From the NCBI RefSeq assembly GCF_021018805.1, contig NC_086258.1:18042192-18106191 (forward strand): a DNA stretch of 64,000 bases, given 5' to 3'. Position 1 is the stretch's first letter, and every line of letters starts with the position of its first letter. The notes under the pieces are model-generated. The model was not told the origin of the DNA, searched no databases, and was given only the letters and a program-made list of their open reading frames with translations. The position numbers and the translations under genes are program-made. Shown piece after piece: positions 35,011 through 45,718 of the stretch. The DNA is from Prinia subflava (Eukaryota > Chordata > Aves > Passeriformes > Cisticolidae).

Positions 35011-36971
35011 GCAATGGCTCAGACACAGACACCACAATCTTCACACTGGGAGTGAAGAATTCCATAAAACTCTGCTAGTAAAGCAGAGGGGAGGCAGGGG
35101 ACAGAAATGAGAGGTGACTGTGGGGACAAACCCTGCATGGGGAGGTGTCTGCTCCCAGAGCTGTTCTCCTGTGAGCAGCAGCACCCAGGTCCATCAGCAC
35201 CATTCAGCAGTGCAGGTCCCTGCCCTGCCATGTCACACGTTGGCACCAGGACATCACAAAGTGCTCCCTGCACATCCACATCAGCCTCCAAAGCAGATCT
35301 CCACAGCCTTGAAAGTGAACCCATCAGAGCTGACAGCAGCGAGGAAGGATTTACAAGCCCACCTCCTTTTGTCCTTGATGGAGTGCTCTTTGATGGGATT
35401 GCTGTGGGACAGAGGCTTTTCCTCTTGTGCTACCAAAACTAAGTAAAAACAAGGACAAAGTTTTGGAGACGATGGTAATGAAATTAAGGGGGCTGCTTGT
35501 CTCTATCAGTAACAACCTTCTGGCTCATAATCTGAACAGAAATAATCATTTGAAAGGGAAGATGATTGAATTAAACAGGCAACCAAACTGGAGGAATGAG
35601 ACTTTTGATGAAGGGCAGCTGGGGGAAAAGTAGAGGAGGTGGCAGAAGAAGCACATGCCTTTAAACTGTCAATCTCTCAGGGCAAGGTTGCTGCAGACAT
35701 AATGAGTGTCCTAGTGAATTATCTCCCATTTTTATTGTCTGTTGCTACCATGGAAAGATGGGGAGGTGGGGAAACTAACTTTTTTTTTTCCTTTTTTTTT
35801 TTTGAATTTGGACAGACTTAAAGAAGTGGCATCAAATTTGAAGGGCACCCAATCAATCTGTTGTCCTAGCTGCATGAAATTGTATTTCCTTGCCACTTCA
35901 TATCTTATTTGCAGCAGCTGGGCTGTAAGTCATTGGTGATAACATTCTTTATTATGCAGCCGTGTTTATGAACTGTGCCTGGAAAGAGATGATAGAAATA
36001 TGCAGCAATATGCAAAGGGGGGGATGCTGGGGGGAGGGGGAATAAATGCTTGTTGCTAGGGCAACCATGGGGCTATTTTGGGCATCAAATTTTGCAGATG
36101 ATGAAAAGCATTTTCATGTGATGGTTGGTCTCTCTGGGAAGAGAAGGGGAGAGAGGGCACACAATAAACGGGAAGATAATATTCAAGAAGGCAGTCATTT
36201 AATTTTTTTCGTATATAAATACATCTATAGTTTTTCATCTGCACTGAAAATGCATTAAAACCAAAGGAGTAGCTGGGTCTTAGTTAGGGGGAAGGAGAGA
36301 GGTTTTAAATAACTAAATAGGAGATGGAGTGCTGGTGATTTGGGAGGCTTTCCTACATCACTTGGCACAGCCTAAATCCAGCCAGTGGTCTCAGGAAGTT
36401 CCTCATGAGTCAGGCTGGTGTCTGCAGCTTGCCCCTGGTCCCTCTGGCCAAGAGCTCCTTCCCCCAAAGCTTTACCCATCTCTATCCCAGTGGAAATGGA
36501 GGCAGTGAATTCACAGCCCCTTCTGTCACAGGTTAAAAAGCACCAGATTTTCAAAGATTCCTCTTGATTCTTGCAAGCACCTCGTGATATCCATACTTGA
36601 TACCCATTAAAACGCTGAAGTCATAAAAAAGGGAATTGTTTTCAGGCAGTTGCCCTCAGTCAGAGATGTCCATTGTGCAGGATGTGGGCTGGTCCCACCA
36701 GCTGACATGGGAAGGGCTGGATGTCCCCTCTGTGCTCTTGGAGAAGATCCTGGGGACTCTCAGGGTGAGGTCACAGAGTGGGGGACAGGAGATTTGTGCT
36801 GTGATTTGGAAAATGCTCAAATCACGAGTATTTGCCCCAGCTAGGACCAGGGCAGGTCCTTCTCTGCTGGTGGGAATGGAGAGGGTGGGACCAGCCAAGG
36901 TTTTGGACCTTCACCTGTGGAGCTCTGGCAGAACTAAGAGGCCAGGAGAGCACAGTGGGGGTGCTGGGGAA
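35011..36971. other. Unique non-coding DNA; 35.43-36.0 kb conserved-element-like
   Basis: From about 35,430 to 36,000 the sequence is AT-rich, non-repetitive and rich in AATAATCATTTG/TGAATTA-type motifs, apart from a T-rich interruption at 35,780-35,803. The rest is ordinary. No exon is recognised. Confidence 0.35.
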
Positions 36972-37046
36972 TGTCACAAAATCAACGTGGAAAACAAAAA
37001 CTCTCCAGCAATATTTTTTAGCATTAGAGAATTAAGGCATTACTTT

Positions 37047-38221
37047 TGTGAAAAAAAAGGTTCATTCTCCTGGTAAAATTTAGAAGTTTAATAGAGGACA
37101 ATAGGAGACAAAGATAATAAAGCAAATTTTAACAGCTGGGTGCAAGATCACACCTGCTATTTCAGAGACACCCTTTACATACCTTTTCTATTGTGCCATT
37201 CTATTGCATAGTCATAAACAATTATGCACATTTAAACTTTCCCCCAAACTGGTTTACATATTCCAGGAGCTGTTTAGCATGGCCCTACCTCGGGTCCACA
37301 TTTTTAGAGCTTGTGCATGTCTTGGCAGTGGTTTTAGTCCATTCTTATTATCACCTCCAGCTTGGGTTTAGGTCCTGTTATAAATACATATTATAAAGTT
37401 GGCTTTTTGTAAATACTAAGATGAATGCTATATGTATAACGTTAAAATAACTTTGCTTTTATTTCTGCTATTATTAAAACTTAGACATGGTAGTAATAGT
37501 AGCTAATATAATTATATATGAACTGTCTGTTTGCTCAGGATAAAATCCAGTAAACATCATGAGGACCCTGCTACTGATATGCCAACTATCAGCATCTGCC
37601 ATCTGAAGAAAATATAGACCAAGGCCCAAAATGGAAGTGATAAAGAAAATGGACCAAAACCACAGCCAAGAAACACCCATGCTCTAAAAAGGCAGACCCA
37701 AGGAGTGGCCATGCAAAACAGTTCCTGGAACATAAACATTAGTTTGTAGGAAAGTATAAATATGCATAATGGTCTATGAATATACAACAGGCTGATGTAA
37801 TAGAAAAGGTATTTAAAGAATGTGTCCAAAAATAGTAGGTGTGATCTTGGCTGAATGCCAACACCAAACAGCACAACCCTTTGCTTTATCTCTGTCTCCT
37901 ATTGCCTTCTTAATAAACTTCTTAAGTTTTACCAGAAAAATAAACCTTGTTTTCCACAGTCTATACTTTCTACAGGCAGTAGGTGCTCATAGTTGGCATA
38001 TCAATAGCAGGGGTGTTCATCACACCTTCACTGGATGTTATCCCATCCAGGCAGTTCAATTACTACAAGCATAACTATATCAGCTATTCCACTACTATAT
38101 CTAAGTTTAGTTAATAGCAGAAATAAAAACTGTATTTAGAGCAAAGTCACTCTAACATTATACATACAGCATCCATTTTAATATTTGTGAAAAGTCAATA
38201 TTATAATATGTATTTTTAACA
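37047..38221 (-). mobile_element. Solo LTR 'B', split by LTR C
   Basis: Minus-strand LTR whose 3' part is 37,047-37,375 and 5' part 37,959-38,221. Its ends are TGTTAAAAATAC (minus, from 38,221) and TTTTTTTTCACA (minus, ending at 37,047). A perfect 4-bp target duplication, CTTT, lies at 37,043-37,046 and 38,222-38,225. It belongs to the same family as the LTRs at 37,376, 40,702 and 45,719. No internal retroviral sequence is left, so it is a solo LTR from recombination between the two LTRs of a provirus. A 4-bp duplication suits a class I (gammaretrovirus-like) element. Confidence 0.92.
37376..37958 (+). mobile_element. Solo LTR 'C', inserted into LTR B
   Basis: A complete 583-bp LTR from TGTTATAAATAC to TTTTCCACA, with AATAAA at 37,912-37,917 and a short U5. 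It interrupts LTR B in the opposite orientation. The flanks GTCC (37,372-37,375) and GTCT (37,959-37,962) form a 4-bp target duplication with one later change, and joining B across the gap restores a continuous LTR. B and C are the same family, so one copy of the family landed in another. Confidence 0.93.
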
Positions 38222-38713
38222 CTTTATTCTGGCCAGGACGTGCAGCAGAAATAATTTTATCCACACATAACCAGGGTTGTGTATTCTGTCACACCTGGTT
38301 CTTTACCAGATTTCCCAGATACACACACAAAACCCGGAGGAGTTCATTGGTTCGGTGTTCACTGGTCCCAAGTTACACAATTCTTGGTATTTGGTTGCCT
38401 ATTGGTTATTGATCCCTTCGCCTCCGATGCTAATTAGGTGCTCATTCTTGGTTCTCTTATCGATCTCTCCCCAGACCAGGTGTCTCCACCCCACCAGGGG
38501 GGATGTTGGGGCCTTGATGTTCATTAATGGTCTCTTATCTCCTGTGTATCTCCTGTGCTACCCCCAGTCTGTAGGTGTTAAACTCAGCAGGCCTCGTCCA
38601 GGGAACAGAGACTTTTAAAAGGAGATCTCCATTCCCTCCCCCCTGGGCAAAGGAACGCAAAACCCCTGGCTAAAATTACTTAAAAAAAATCAAAACTTGT
38701 GTAATTTCCAACA

Positions 38714-39552
38714 AGAACAGTGGAGCAGGATAAGAATTTGTCCTCATTTCTCAGCTTCTGGCTTTTTCGAGCATCAAGTTTTATGCTCTACACCGTCTCT
38801 GTCGCAGCGCTGCTTTTCTTAATTTGATCTGAGTGGAATTGCTCCAAGCAAGAACAAGCTCACGAGTGTTGTTTGCAGCCCCTGGATGATGACTGGTGCT
38901 CGAGCCATTCTTAAAATCCTTGTGACTCCAAATATATTGGCACATTAAGCCGGTTAAAATGAACTGCGCATGTTTACAGCAAGAAATCTATTTCAAATGC
39001 AATATAATGTGACTCTCTTATTGCTCTAAAGTTGTGTTTTTAATTAAGTAGTTATCAGTGGCAGTGAGATTCTTCTTGAATAATTAAATCAAGGTAGTTT
39101 AGTGAGTAATTGTAAAGCGAATTGCTGAGGCCATCAGGCTGCTGTTGAGACAGTCTGTTTTCTTTCGGAAAATTAATTCAAGTGACGCGTGTTGCTAAGA
39201 AAGTAGCAGCGCATTGTGCTGGGTAATGGGCATTTGTCTTGGAATGTTTTGTGTCTCGGCGCTGCTTCCTTCTCATTCTGCCTCCCCAGCTTTCAGCTGT
39301 CTTCTCCAGAAACAAATGCTGATGGCTTTGCGTCTCCTCTTTCCCTTAATCCGCCCCGGGTAGTTCAGCAGAGAAGGATGAAAAGGGAGTGGGTGATAAC
39401 TGAGTTTCTCAAGAATATCGGCACAGACATGTGGGACCAGTTCTTGTGTGAATGGATCGAGACTTTCTGGGCTCAATTTCCCAACTTTCTGCCCAGGGAC
39501 AGCAGAGCCAGCCCCATCTTTTACGTTCCCGGCATCTGATTCAGAATTTTTC
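38714..39552. other. Unique block, conserved-element-like
   Basis: From about 38,750 to 39,260 the sequence is unique and AT-rich, with scattered CpGs and motifs such as TTTAATTAAGTAG and AATTAATTC. It resembles conserved non-coding DNA lying immediately beside the nested LTRs. No exon is recognised. Confidence 0.35.
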
Positions 39553-39722
39553 AGAAATGGGGGGTCAGTGGCTCTTGAATCAAAATTGGAAAGTTGAGCC
39601 GAGTCAGTGCTGCTGAAGGAGTGTTTTCCTAAAGGCCTTAAAAGAGAATTTTTGTTCTTTGAAGCTTTGGCCCCTGTCCTGTGTTCACTGAGGAACATGT
39701 GGGGGGTGCCTTTTGCACTGCT
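39553..39722 (-). mobile_element. LTR-like fragment (R-U5-like), copy 1
   Basis: About 170 bp resembles 44,040-44,213, including shared blocks GTCAGTGCTGCTGAAGGA, CCTAAAGGCC, GAAGCTTTGG and GTGCCTTTTGCAC. In the second copy the minus strand carries a polyadenylation signal in this block. Here that part is altered. The repeat may be the 3' part of an LTR on the minus strand. Borders were not resolved. Confidence 0.4.
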
Positions 39723-39725
39723 GGT

Positions 39726-40053
39726 GTCATAATGTGATATTTAAGGTGTCCAGCTTGGCACGCCGTAATTCCCTCGCTGTTGGGTATTCCGAATGCAAAA
39801 AACCGGCAGAATCTTCCACCGTGTTAAACTTTATTGGCCAGGAGATCAAGGGGAAAACCCCTGTGCAAACCCGAGCGTGTACAGGTGCCTAGGGCAGGAT
39901 GTCCAAACGTAGCCACGGTGAAGAAAAAATAGTGCACACTGTAGAAACAATATTTTTGACGCATTTTTAAATGTACATATATTTTTTAAAAAAAAACCCC
40001 TACCTCGTACTCTCAGTATCTTCCCTTGCTCTGCCTGAGGAAAATGTCTAACA
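39726..40053 (-). mobile_element. Possible solo LTR, unassigned family
   Basis: On the minus strand the segment could run from TGTTAGACATTTTCC to CACATTATGACA, with CCTGGCCAATAAAG (a polyadenylation signal) about 115 bp before the end. TG/CA ends and the signal fit an LTR, but no target duplication is visible and no second copy occurs in the window, so this is tentative. Confidence 0.35.
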
Positions 40054-40493
40054 AGTAACACCAGCATCACACAAATTCTGAGGAGGCTGGGCTCACTCTG
40101 GAGCAGCTTGTTGACATTTTCTTAGGCTAAACGAAGAATAAGTGAGGAGATTCTGTCCAAAGTCCTGATGTTATCCTCAGGCACCAGCAACCACACAACA
40201 ATTTACCAACAATTTACATTTTTTAGGGTGTTTATTCGGTCATGGACAGGGATGGAGGGAAGGATGCCAATATCTTGCGGAATTCTGAGAAATGGGATCT
40301 TTCCAAAGCACCTCAATAATTTAGGAGTCCAGTGTTATGGAGAAGTGTCCGGGTGCCTTTGGCACTCCCGTTCACCCCTCTCCGTTTTGCTTTGCCAACC
40401 TGCAGCCCTCAAAGGGCCATCATTGCATGCTCCAGGTAATGATGGAAAACTGGGGTTTCAGCACCACCAAAGCTGCCTTTCCACCAGGACAAC
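40054..40493. other. Unique non-coding DNA leading into the 123-bp repeat
   Basis: No known repeat is seen except that the last 15-20 bases (from about 40,478) already resemble the end of a 123-bp unit. Confidence 0.45.
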
Positions 40494-40701
40494 CATCTGC
40501 AGAGCCATTGTTGCCACAGCTGGCTGCATTCCCCGGGACTTTTCTGGAGCCTTCCCGCTGTCACCTCCATCTATTCCTCAAAAATGGAAGGATTTTCTCC
40601 ATTCCATCAGGAGAACCATCTGCAGAGCCATTGTTGCCACAGCCGACTCCATTCCCCAGGACTTTTCCGGAGCCTTCCTGCTGATACCTCCAGCTATTCC
40701 T

Positions 40702-41274
40702 TGTGAAAAATGAGATTTACTTCCTTGATAACATTTAAAAAGTTTAATAAAAAGACAATAGGAGATAGAGATAAAGGGTTAAACGGCCGGGTGCTTGGCA
40801 TTCAGCCAAGAGCACACTTCATCTTCGGACACATTCCTTAAATACCTTTTCCATTACATCATACTGTTGCATATTCATAAACCATTATGCATATTCATAC
40901 TTTCCCATAAATGAATTTTTATATTCTAGGAACTGTTTAGCATGGCCACTCCTTGGGTCTGCCTTTTTAGAGCATGGATGTTTCTTGGCTGTGGTTTCAG
41001 CCTGTTCTTTTTATTGTTTCGAATTTGGGCCTTGGTCTATACTTTCTTCAGATGGCAGATTCTGATAGTTGGCATATCAGTAGCAGGGTCCTCGTGATGT
41101 TTACTGGATTTTATCCAGACCAAGCAGACCATTCACTCATAACTATATCAGTTACCGCTATTACTATGTTTAAGTTTTGTTAATAGCAGAAATAAAATCA
41201 AAGTTGTTTTGACATTATACATATAGCATTCGTCTTAATATTTGAAAAGCCGACTTCATAATATGTATTTATCA
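40702..41274 (-). mobile_element. Solo LTR of the B/C family
   Basis: A 573-bp LTR on the minus strand, from TGATAAATACATATTATG (from 41,274) to CTCATTTTTCACA (ending at 40,702). A perfect 4-bp duplication, TCCT, lies at 40,698-40,701 and 41,275-41,278. The empty site is confirmed internally: other units of the 123-bp repeat read CTATTCCTCAAAAAT without interruption. There is no internal viral sequence. Confidence 0.95.
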
Positions 41275-41321
41275 TCCTCAAAAATTCAAGGATTTTCTCC
41301 TTTCCATCGGGAGAACCATTT

Positions 41322-41798
41322 TGAGAGGAATGACAAGATTTGTCTCTACAAACAAGCTGTGGGTCTGCTGATAGATAAATCTAGCACCGAGAGATAAGAG
41401 AAACAATGGGAAGGATTCCTCTGATCGATGAATGGAAAAGAAGATATTTGCCTTTACAAACAATCCGTAGTTTCCTGAGAAATGAAATTGGATATTGAAA
41501 GATGAAAGAAACAGTGAGGAAAACCCATAAATCCCATAAGAATTAAAAATTAAAAGGGGGGTTATACATTAAAGGGGAATCTTAGGCATTCCAGGAAGTC
41601 TGTACCTCCCAAGTAGCTCAGCCAATGGGGAAAGAGAGAGGGAAATTAGGATAAACAGGAGGCTGTGTCCTCCAACATTTGAGAAACCCCAGGGGAAATG
41701 CCCCATGGCCTCTCCCTTTGTTCGACTAAAGTAAAAAGACTTCTCTGTCTCCTTTTTGGACATAAACCTCTGGCATTTGTGGATTAATTTTCCTAACA
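41322..41798. mobile_element. Solo LTR 'D', a different family
   Basis: A 477-bp insertion starting TGAGAGGAATGACAAG and ending TTTTCCTAACA, flanked by a perfect 4-bp duplication ATTT (41,318-41,321 and 41,799-41,802). The empty site is present in the other 123-bp units (AGAACCATCTGCAGAGCC). The minus-strand reading begins TGTTAGGAAAATTAATCC, so minus orientation is plausible, but no clear polyadenylation signal settles it. The sequence is unlike LTRs A-C. Confidence 0.88.
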
Positions 41799-41905
41799 AT
41801 TTGCAGAGCCATTGTTGCCACAGCTGGCTCCATTCTCCAGGATTTTTCTGGAGCCTTCCTGCCATCACCTCTGGCTGTTCCTCAAAAATTCAAGGATTTT
41901 CTGGG

Positions 41906-44039
41906 ATGGCTTTTCTGCAGCTCTGGGCTCTGCTCTTGAGGCCATCCTTACCTGCCTGGGGAGTGGTATTGGGAGGAAAAAGCTCATTCTTTCTGTGTTT
42001 GTAGCTCTAAAATAGAGATATTGGCACAACAGGGGAGAAGAGAGGCTGCAGAACTGCAGAGCATCCTCAGCTGTTAATGGCTGCTCCAGTTTTGATGAAA
42101 GGTCAGACTTGAAAAGCTTTTGGAAAAATTGTCCCACTTCTTGCTGCACAAAGTGGCAGATATCTCACATTTTTCAGTGTTTTTTCTTTTTTTCTTGTAA
42201 AAGGAAGTTTAGACAGGAAAATATTTTCATTTTATTCTATTTTTAAGGCTTTTTCTGTGTGTTTCCAGCCACTTAGTCCCCCAAGAACTGTCTTTTGTTG
42301 TATATTCATATCAGTGTTGAGAAACTGGAAACTTTTACTTAATGATTTTTGGTCTCACCTGCACCTGAGTTACCAGAAACTCTGAGCACAGAGCTGAAAC
42401 TCTCTTTGTTCCAACAGTATTTACACTACACAGGCACACAACCAGGTATCAAATTCAGGAAAAACACAAATTCAGGCTCTTTAATATATTTTTTCCAGGA
42501 CATGGAAGATTCTGCCTGTGGATTTAATACCAAAGACAGCAAAGTCTTGGTGAGAGACAGAAGGTCAGTCTTTTAGCTTTGTTTATTTCAAAACTAAATC
42601 GTGCCTCTTAACGATTGCAGTGATGCTTTCTGCTTTCAAAGCTTTGTGCCCTGATTGGCAAAAAGGAGATTTTTTGCCATTCCTGGGATGATCTGGAGGG
42701 AGCCAGACCAAGTGATGTTTTTGTTGTGTGTCCAAACCAGGTTTCAGCTGTATTTGAAACTCATTTTTAAGGTCATCCCTTGTGTGAGAGGCTCTTGGTG
42801 CAGCTCTGGCTCAATACATGGAAATGGATACAGATATCATGATCTGGTTTTTGCATTTAGGAGTGTAAATCTTTCCTGTTCTCCTGCACTCACCCAAATC
42901 TCCTTTGTAACACACATTTCTGCTCCTTTCTTTGGAGAGGGAGAAAAGAAACGGTGTTTTATGACACTCTGTGTGGTCTGTGGGTCCTGTCTGGAGTAGG
43001 ACAAGTATCTAAAAACAAACAAACTTCCCTTGCAAATATTTGTTTAAATGTTCTGGTTTTACTGTTTCTATTCCATGTGGGATGTGGAAAGACACATTTC
43101 AATCCAAACAGGGACAAAGGGGATGGCTTTGCCATCTAACATTTCAAACATGACAACTCGAACTCTCCTTTTTCTTAAAGTAACCTTATTTATAACAGAG
43201 GAGTGTAAATGGGAGTAAAAAAGAGAATGCATTTTCATGTGCCAGTTTCTATCACCTCGCTTCCAAATTTAGTTTGCTGCTTTAAATCAATCCCTTCTCC
43301 CTAGCAGGCACTTTACCTCTTCTGTCAAAGTTTGTCTCTACCCATGCATTTGTGTCTGACCAGCCTCCAATTAAAATAAACTGCGCTCCCAAGGCATCTC
43401 AGAGGGTCACTTGGGGAGGTTTTAGGGGGTTTAAGGAGTTTTTATGTGCATATATATGTCTGATGGATTTATACATATAAAAGATGAAATACAGAGGTAT
43501 ATTATTTTGATGTGTGTTCTGTAGTCATCTAAATGTCAGTCCCTAATCTGTCAGTTCTCCATCCCAAATATTTCCTTCCCATCCTGGACAGGAGCAGTGT
43601 GGTTACCCCTCAGCAGATGCTGTTAATTGCTATTACCAAAGCCCACAGGAGTCCGTGGAAGTTTGGATAAGAGATTTTGATTTGATGATAAATGAGGCAG
43701 AAAAATCAAACAAGATATCTGAAGGCTGTCCCTAGGCAACAGCAGCACAGCCAGAGCATCTGGTGTTCCCTACAGCAACAAGAGGGTTCAAGAGAAAACG
43801 CAGTGAATATCAGAAATCATTACTGGAATAAGGGGCAGCTCCAGGATTTGGGTTCAAAACCGAAACAGAACAAACAACAGAACACAAAAACACAACGCTC
43901 ATTCCTGCTCAGAGAATGTTTACTTTGCCCCAGTGATCCCCCTGCAGCCACCAGTCTCCACTGGGCAGCTGGGTCTGCCTTCATGGTCCTTCCTGCCCTG
44001 GGCTGAGCCCAACCCTCTGGTCTGGCAGAGCTGCAGGGC
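41906..44039. other. Unique non-coding DNA, nothing recognised
   Basis: AT-leaning unique sequence. Patches around 43,140-43,300 and 43,600-43,720 resemble conserved non-coding DNA. No repeat family or exon is recognised. Confidence 0.4.
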
Positions 44040-44215
44040 AGAAATGAGGCTCTCCAGTTAAATTTGGAAGGGTTGAGATGGTCAGTGCTGCTGAAGGACT
44101 GTGTTCCTAAAGGCCTGGGAAAGAGAGGTGGTTTATTGAAGCTTTGGGCCCTGTGCTGTCCCCAAACGTGGTTCACTGATGAGGGCACGTGTGGGGTGTG
44201 CCTTTTGCACAGGCA
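44040..44215 (-). mobile_element. LTR-like fragment (R-U5-like), copy 2
   Basis: Counterpart of 39,553-39,722. The plus strand has GGTTTATTGAAGC, so the minus strand carries CAATAAACC, a polyadenylation signal, followed by about 100 bp up to GGTTGAGATGG. That layout suits the end of an LTR on the minus strand. No TG start or target duplication was found. Confidence 0.4.
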
Positions 44216-44869
44216 GGTGCAGACCTGGAAAAAGCAGAAAAACAGAAAAGTAGAAAAGGTGGAACAATAGCATCACATCTAAGAGAAGCTTTAGAAGGCA
44301 GGTATTAGTTTGTCACACCAGCATGAGGGAAAAGCTCAGTGCCCAGGGGTGAAATGGGAGGGTGGCTGCTCTGGGAAGGAAGGGCAGGCAGGTGTTTAGA
44401 GCAGCTCACAGCCCTGCAGAGTGACCAAACCCCGGCTTTCTGCCCTCGTGGGTGCTCAGACCTAAAGGATATCGTGGTGTGTGCCTGGTTTTACCTAAAC
44501 CCCAGCTGCACAGGGCTGGAAGGAGCCTCAAGCACTGCCAGAGCTCCCCTCCCTCCTCCAGCGATGGACCAGCTGTGCCTTTCCCTATAATTTCAGCTCC
44601 TAATGCCTTGTCCGGGCTCAAGGGGGCACAAACTTTTGCCTTTTCATTCTGAGCCTGAAACAATGGTTGAGCTCTCAGCCTCCCGTCGGGGTGAAGGAGG
44701 TAACCTCCCTCCTCACGGTGTCCTCATGAATAATTCCACCGCTCGCCCACTTGATTTCAGGTTTCCCAAAATAACTGACACTCTTCACACCGGGAGCAAG
44801 CAATCCTGGGGAAAAATAAAATACATTAAACAGCTACACCACATCGAGAGAGCCCTGAGCGAGTCTGTG

Positions 44870-44872
<3 letters not shown>
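44216..44872. other. Unique non-coding DNA, nothing recognised
   Basis: Mixed composition leading into a long A-run. AAAATAAAATAC near 44,812 could act as a polyadenylation-like signal, but nothing upstream looks like a transcript. Confidence 0.45.

Positions 44873-44920
<48 letters not shown>
44873..44920 (+). repeat. Homopolymer A run of 48
   Basis: 48 uninterrupted A bases on the plus strand, flanked by GTGATT and GGAGAT. It could be the tail of a retroposed sequence or slippage. No target duplication and no recognisable source gene are seen upstream. The exact length may be a sequencing artefact. Confidence 0.9.
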
Positions 44921-44922
<2 letters not shown>

Positions 44923-45718
44923 AGATATTTTGTAGGAAATTTTGAGAGTTGATGGGGAAAATAGCATTTCGCTCCACACTCCCATTGGCAGCGAATATCT
45001 GCCTTGGTTCCTTTTTGGGAGGGGATGTGACTGCCTTCTGTCTGCGAATCCACATTTCTGGAGCTGCATCCCTGGGAGGATGGGGAGGGCTGACATGGGT
45101 GATGCTCACAGCACGGCTTGATTCGCCATCGGGATCCATCCCGCCTGCCTGAGCAGCCCTTCCCCTTCAGACAATTCAGAATTTCCCTTCCGAGTGTGAC
45201 TCCCCTCTTCAGATGTGCCGTACAATGTCTCTCCACTGGATACCCACAGAATGCCTAATTTTTAACCACTCTGTCTGTCAGATCCACAAAAGCTGTGACT
45301 GGAGGTGTTTGCATAAAAGAGCTCCACTGTAGGTATCTGAGAGCAGCTGGCGATGCTCTAGACAGTCTCCAGCCGCGCTGAGCCGGGCTGGATGCTTTAG
45401 TCTCCCTGGCTTAATGGCTAAGTGCCGTTCCTTAATGTGCCCTCCCCCTCAATTGCCTCCCAAATTAGCATGCAAAACGTGTCCAGCCTCGGAAAGAAGT
45501 TAGGAACCTCCTGGATTCAGGCGAGGCAGGTTGGGGTATTATCGGGAATAAAACGCAGCTCTGGCAAGGAGAGGTCAGGGGAGGATCAGCCCTGGGCTGG
45601 GGCAGCACAGACCAGGGCAGGTGGGGAAAATGATGATTTTTTTCCTTGGGTAACCCTTCCTGGCACCGTGAGCCCAGCCTGGGCTTGGCCTCTCCTGAGG
45701 TGAAGCCTGGCAGGAGAT
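44921..45718. other. Unique non-coding DNA; 45.17-45.49 kb conserved-element-like
   Basis: The 45,170-45,490 segment is unique, with scattered CpG and motifs such as CCTAATTTTTAACC and AAATTAGCATGC. Nothing else is recognised. Confidence 0.35.

Larger units (their letters stand above)
36972..38713 (-). mobile_element. Solo LTR 'A', split by nested LTRs
   Basis: The flanks of LTR B, once B and one copy of its target duplication are removed, join into about 560 bp that reads on the minus strand from TGTTGGAAATTACAC (ending at 38,713) to TTTTGTGACA (at 36,972). CCAGAATAAAG, a polyadenylation signal, lies about 80 bp before the end, and B inserted right beside it. The 4-bp flanks are GGAA (36,968-36,971) and AGAA (38,714-38,717), one mismatch from a target duplication. 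The TG...CA ends, AATAAA position and length all fit a solo LTR. The family name is unknown. Confidence 0.65.
40494..41905. repeat. 123-bp tandem repeat interrupted by two solo LTRs
   Basis: Units starting at CATCTGCAGAGCCATTG begin at 40,494 and 40,617. A third, starting at 41,318/41,799 as CATTTGCAGAGCCATTG, ends near 41,905. The period is 123 bp (41 codons), so a plus frame shows a 41-residue repeat, but no gene context supports it. Unit 2 is split after ATTCCT by an LTR (40,702-41,274), and unit 3 is split at ATTT by a second LTR (41,322-41,798). Removing both restores contiguous units. Confidence 0.9.

Noticed and set aside
34454..35110. Long open frames of 160-203 codons on both strands
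   Set aside because: They exist only because the GGAA array has no stop codon in any frame; the encoded peptides are pure tetrapeptide repeats.
40168..40713. 181-codon plus frame with 41-residue repeats as a repeat protein
   Set aside because: Repeats follow from the 123-bp tandem unit, and the frame is broken by the LTR insertion with no conserved reading frame beyond it.
44600..44920. Processed pseudogene ending in the A run
   Set aside because: No frame, no known gene similarity and no target duplication around the A-tailed segment.
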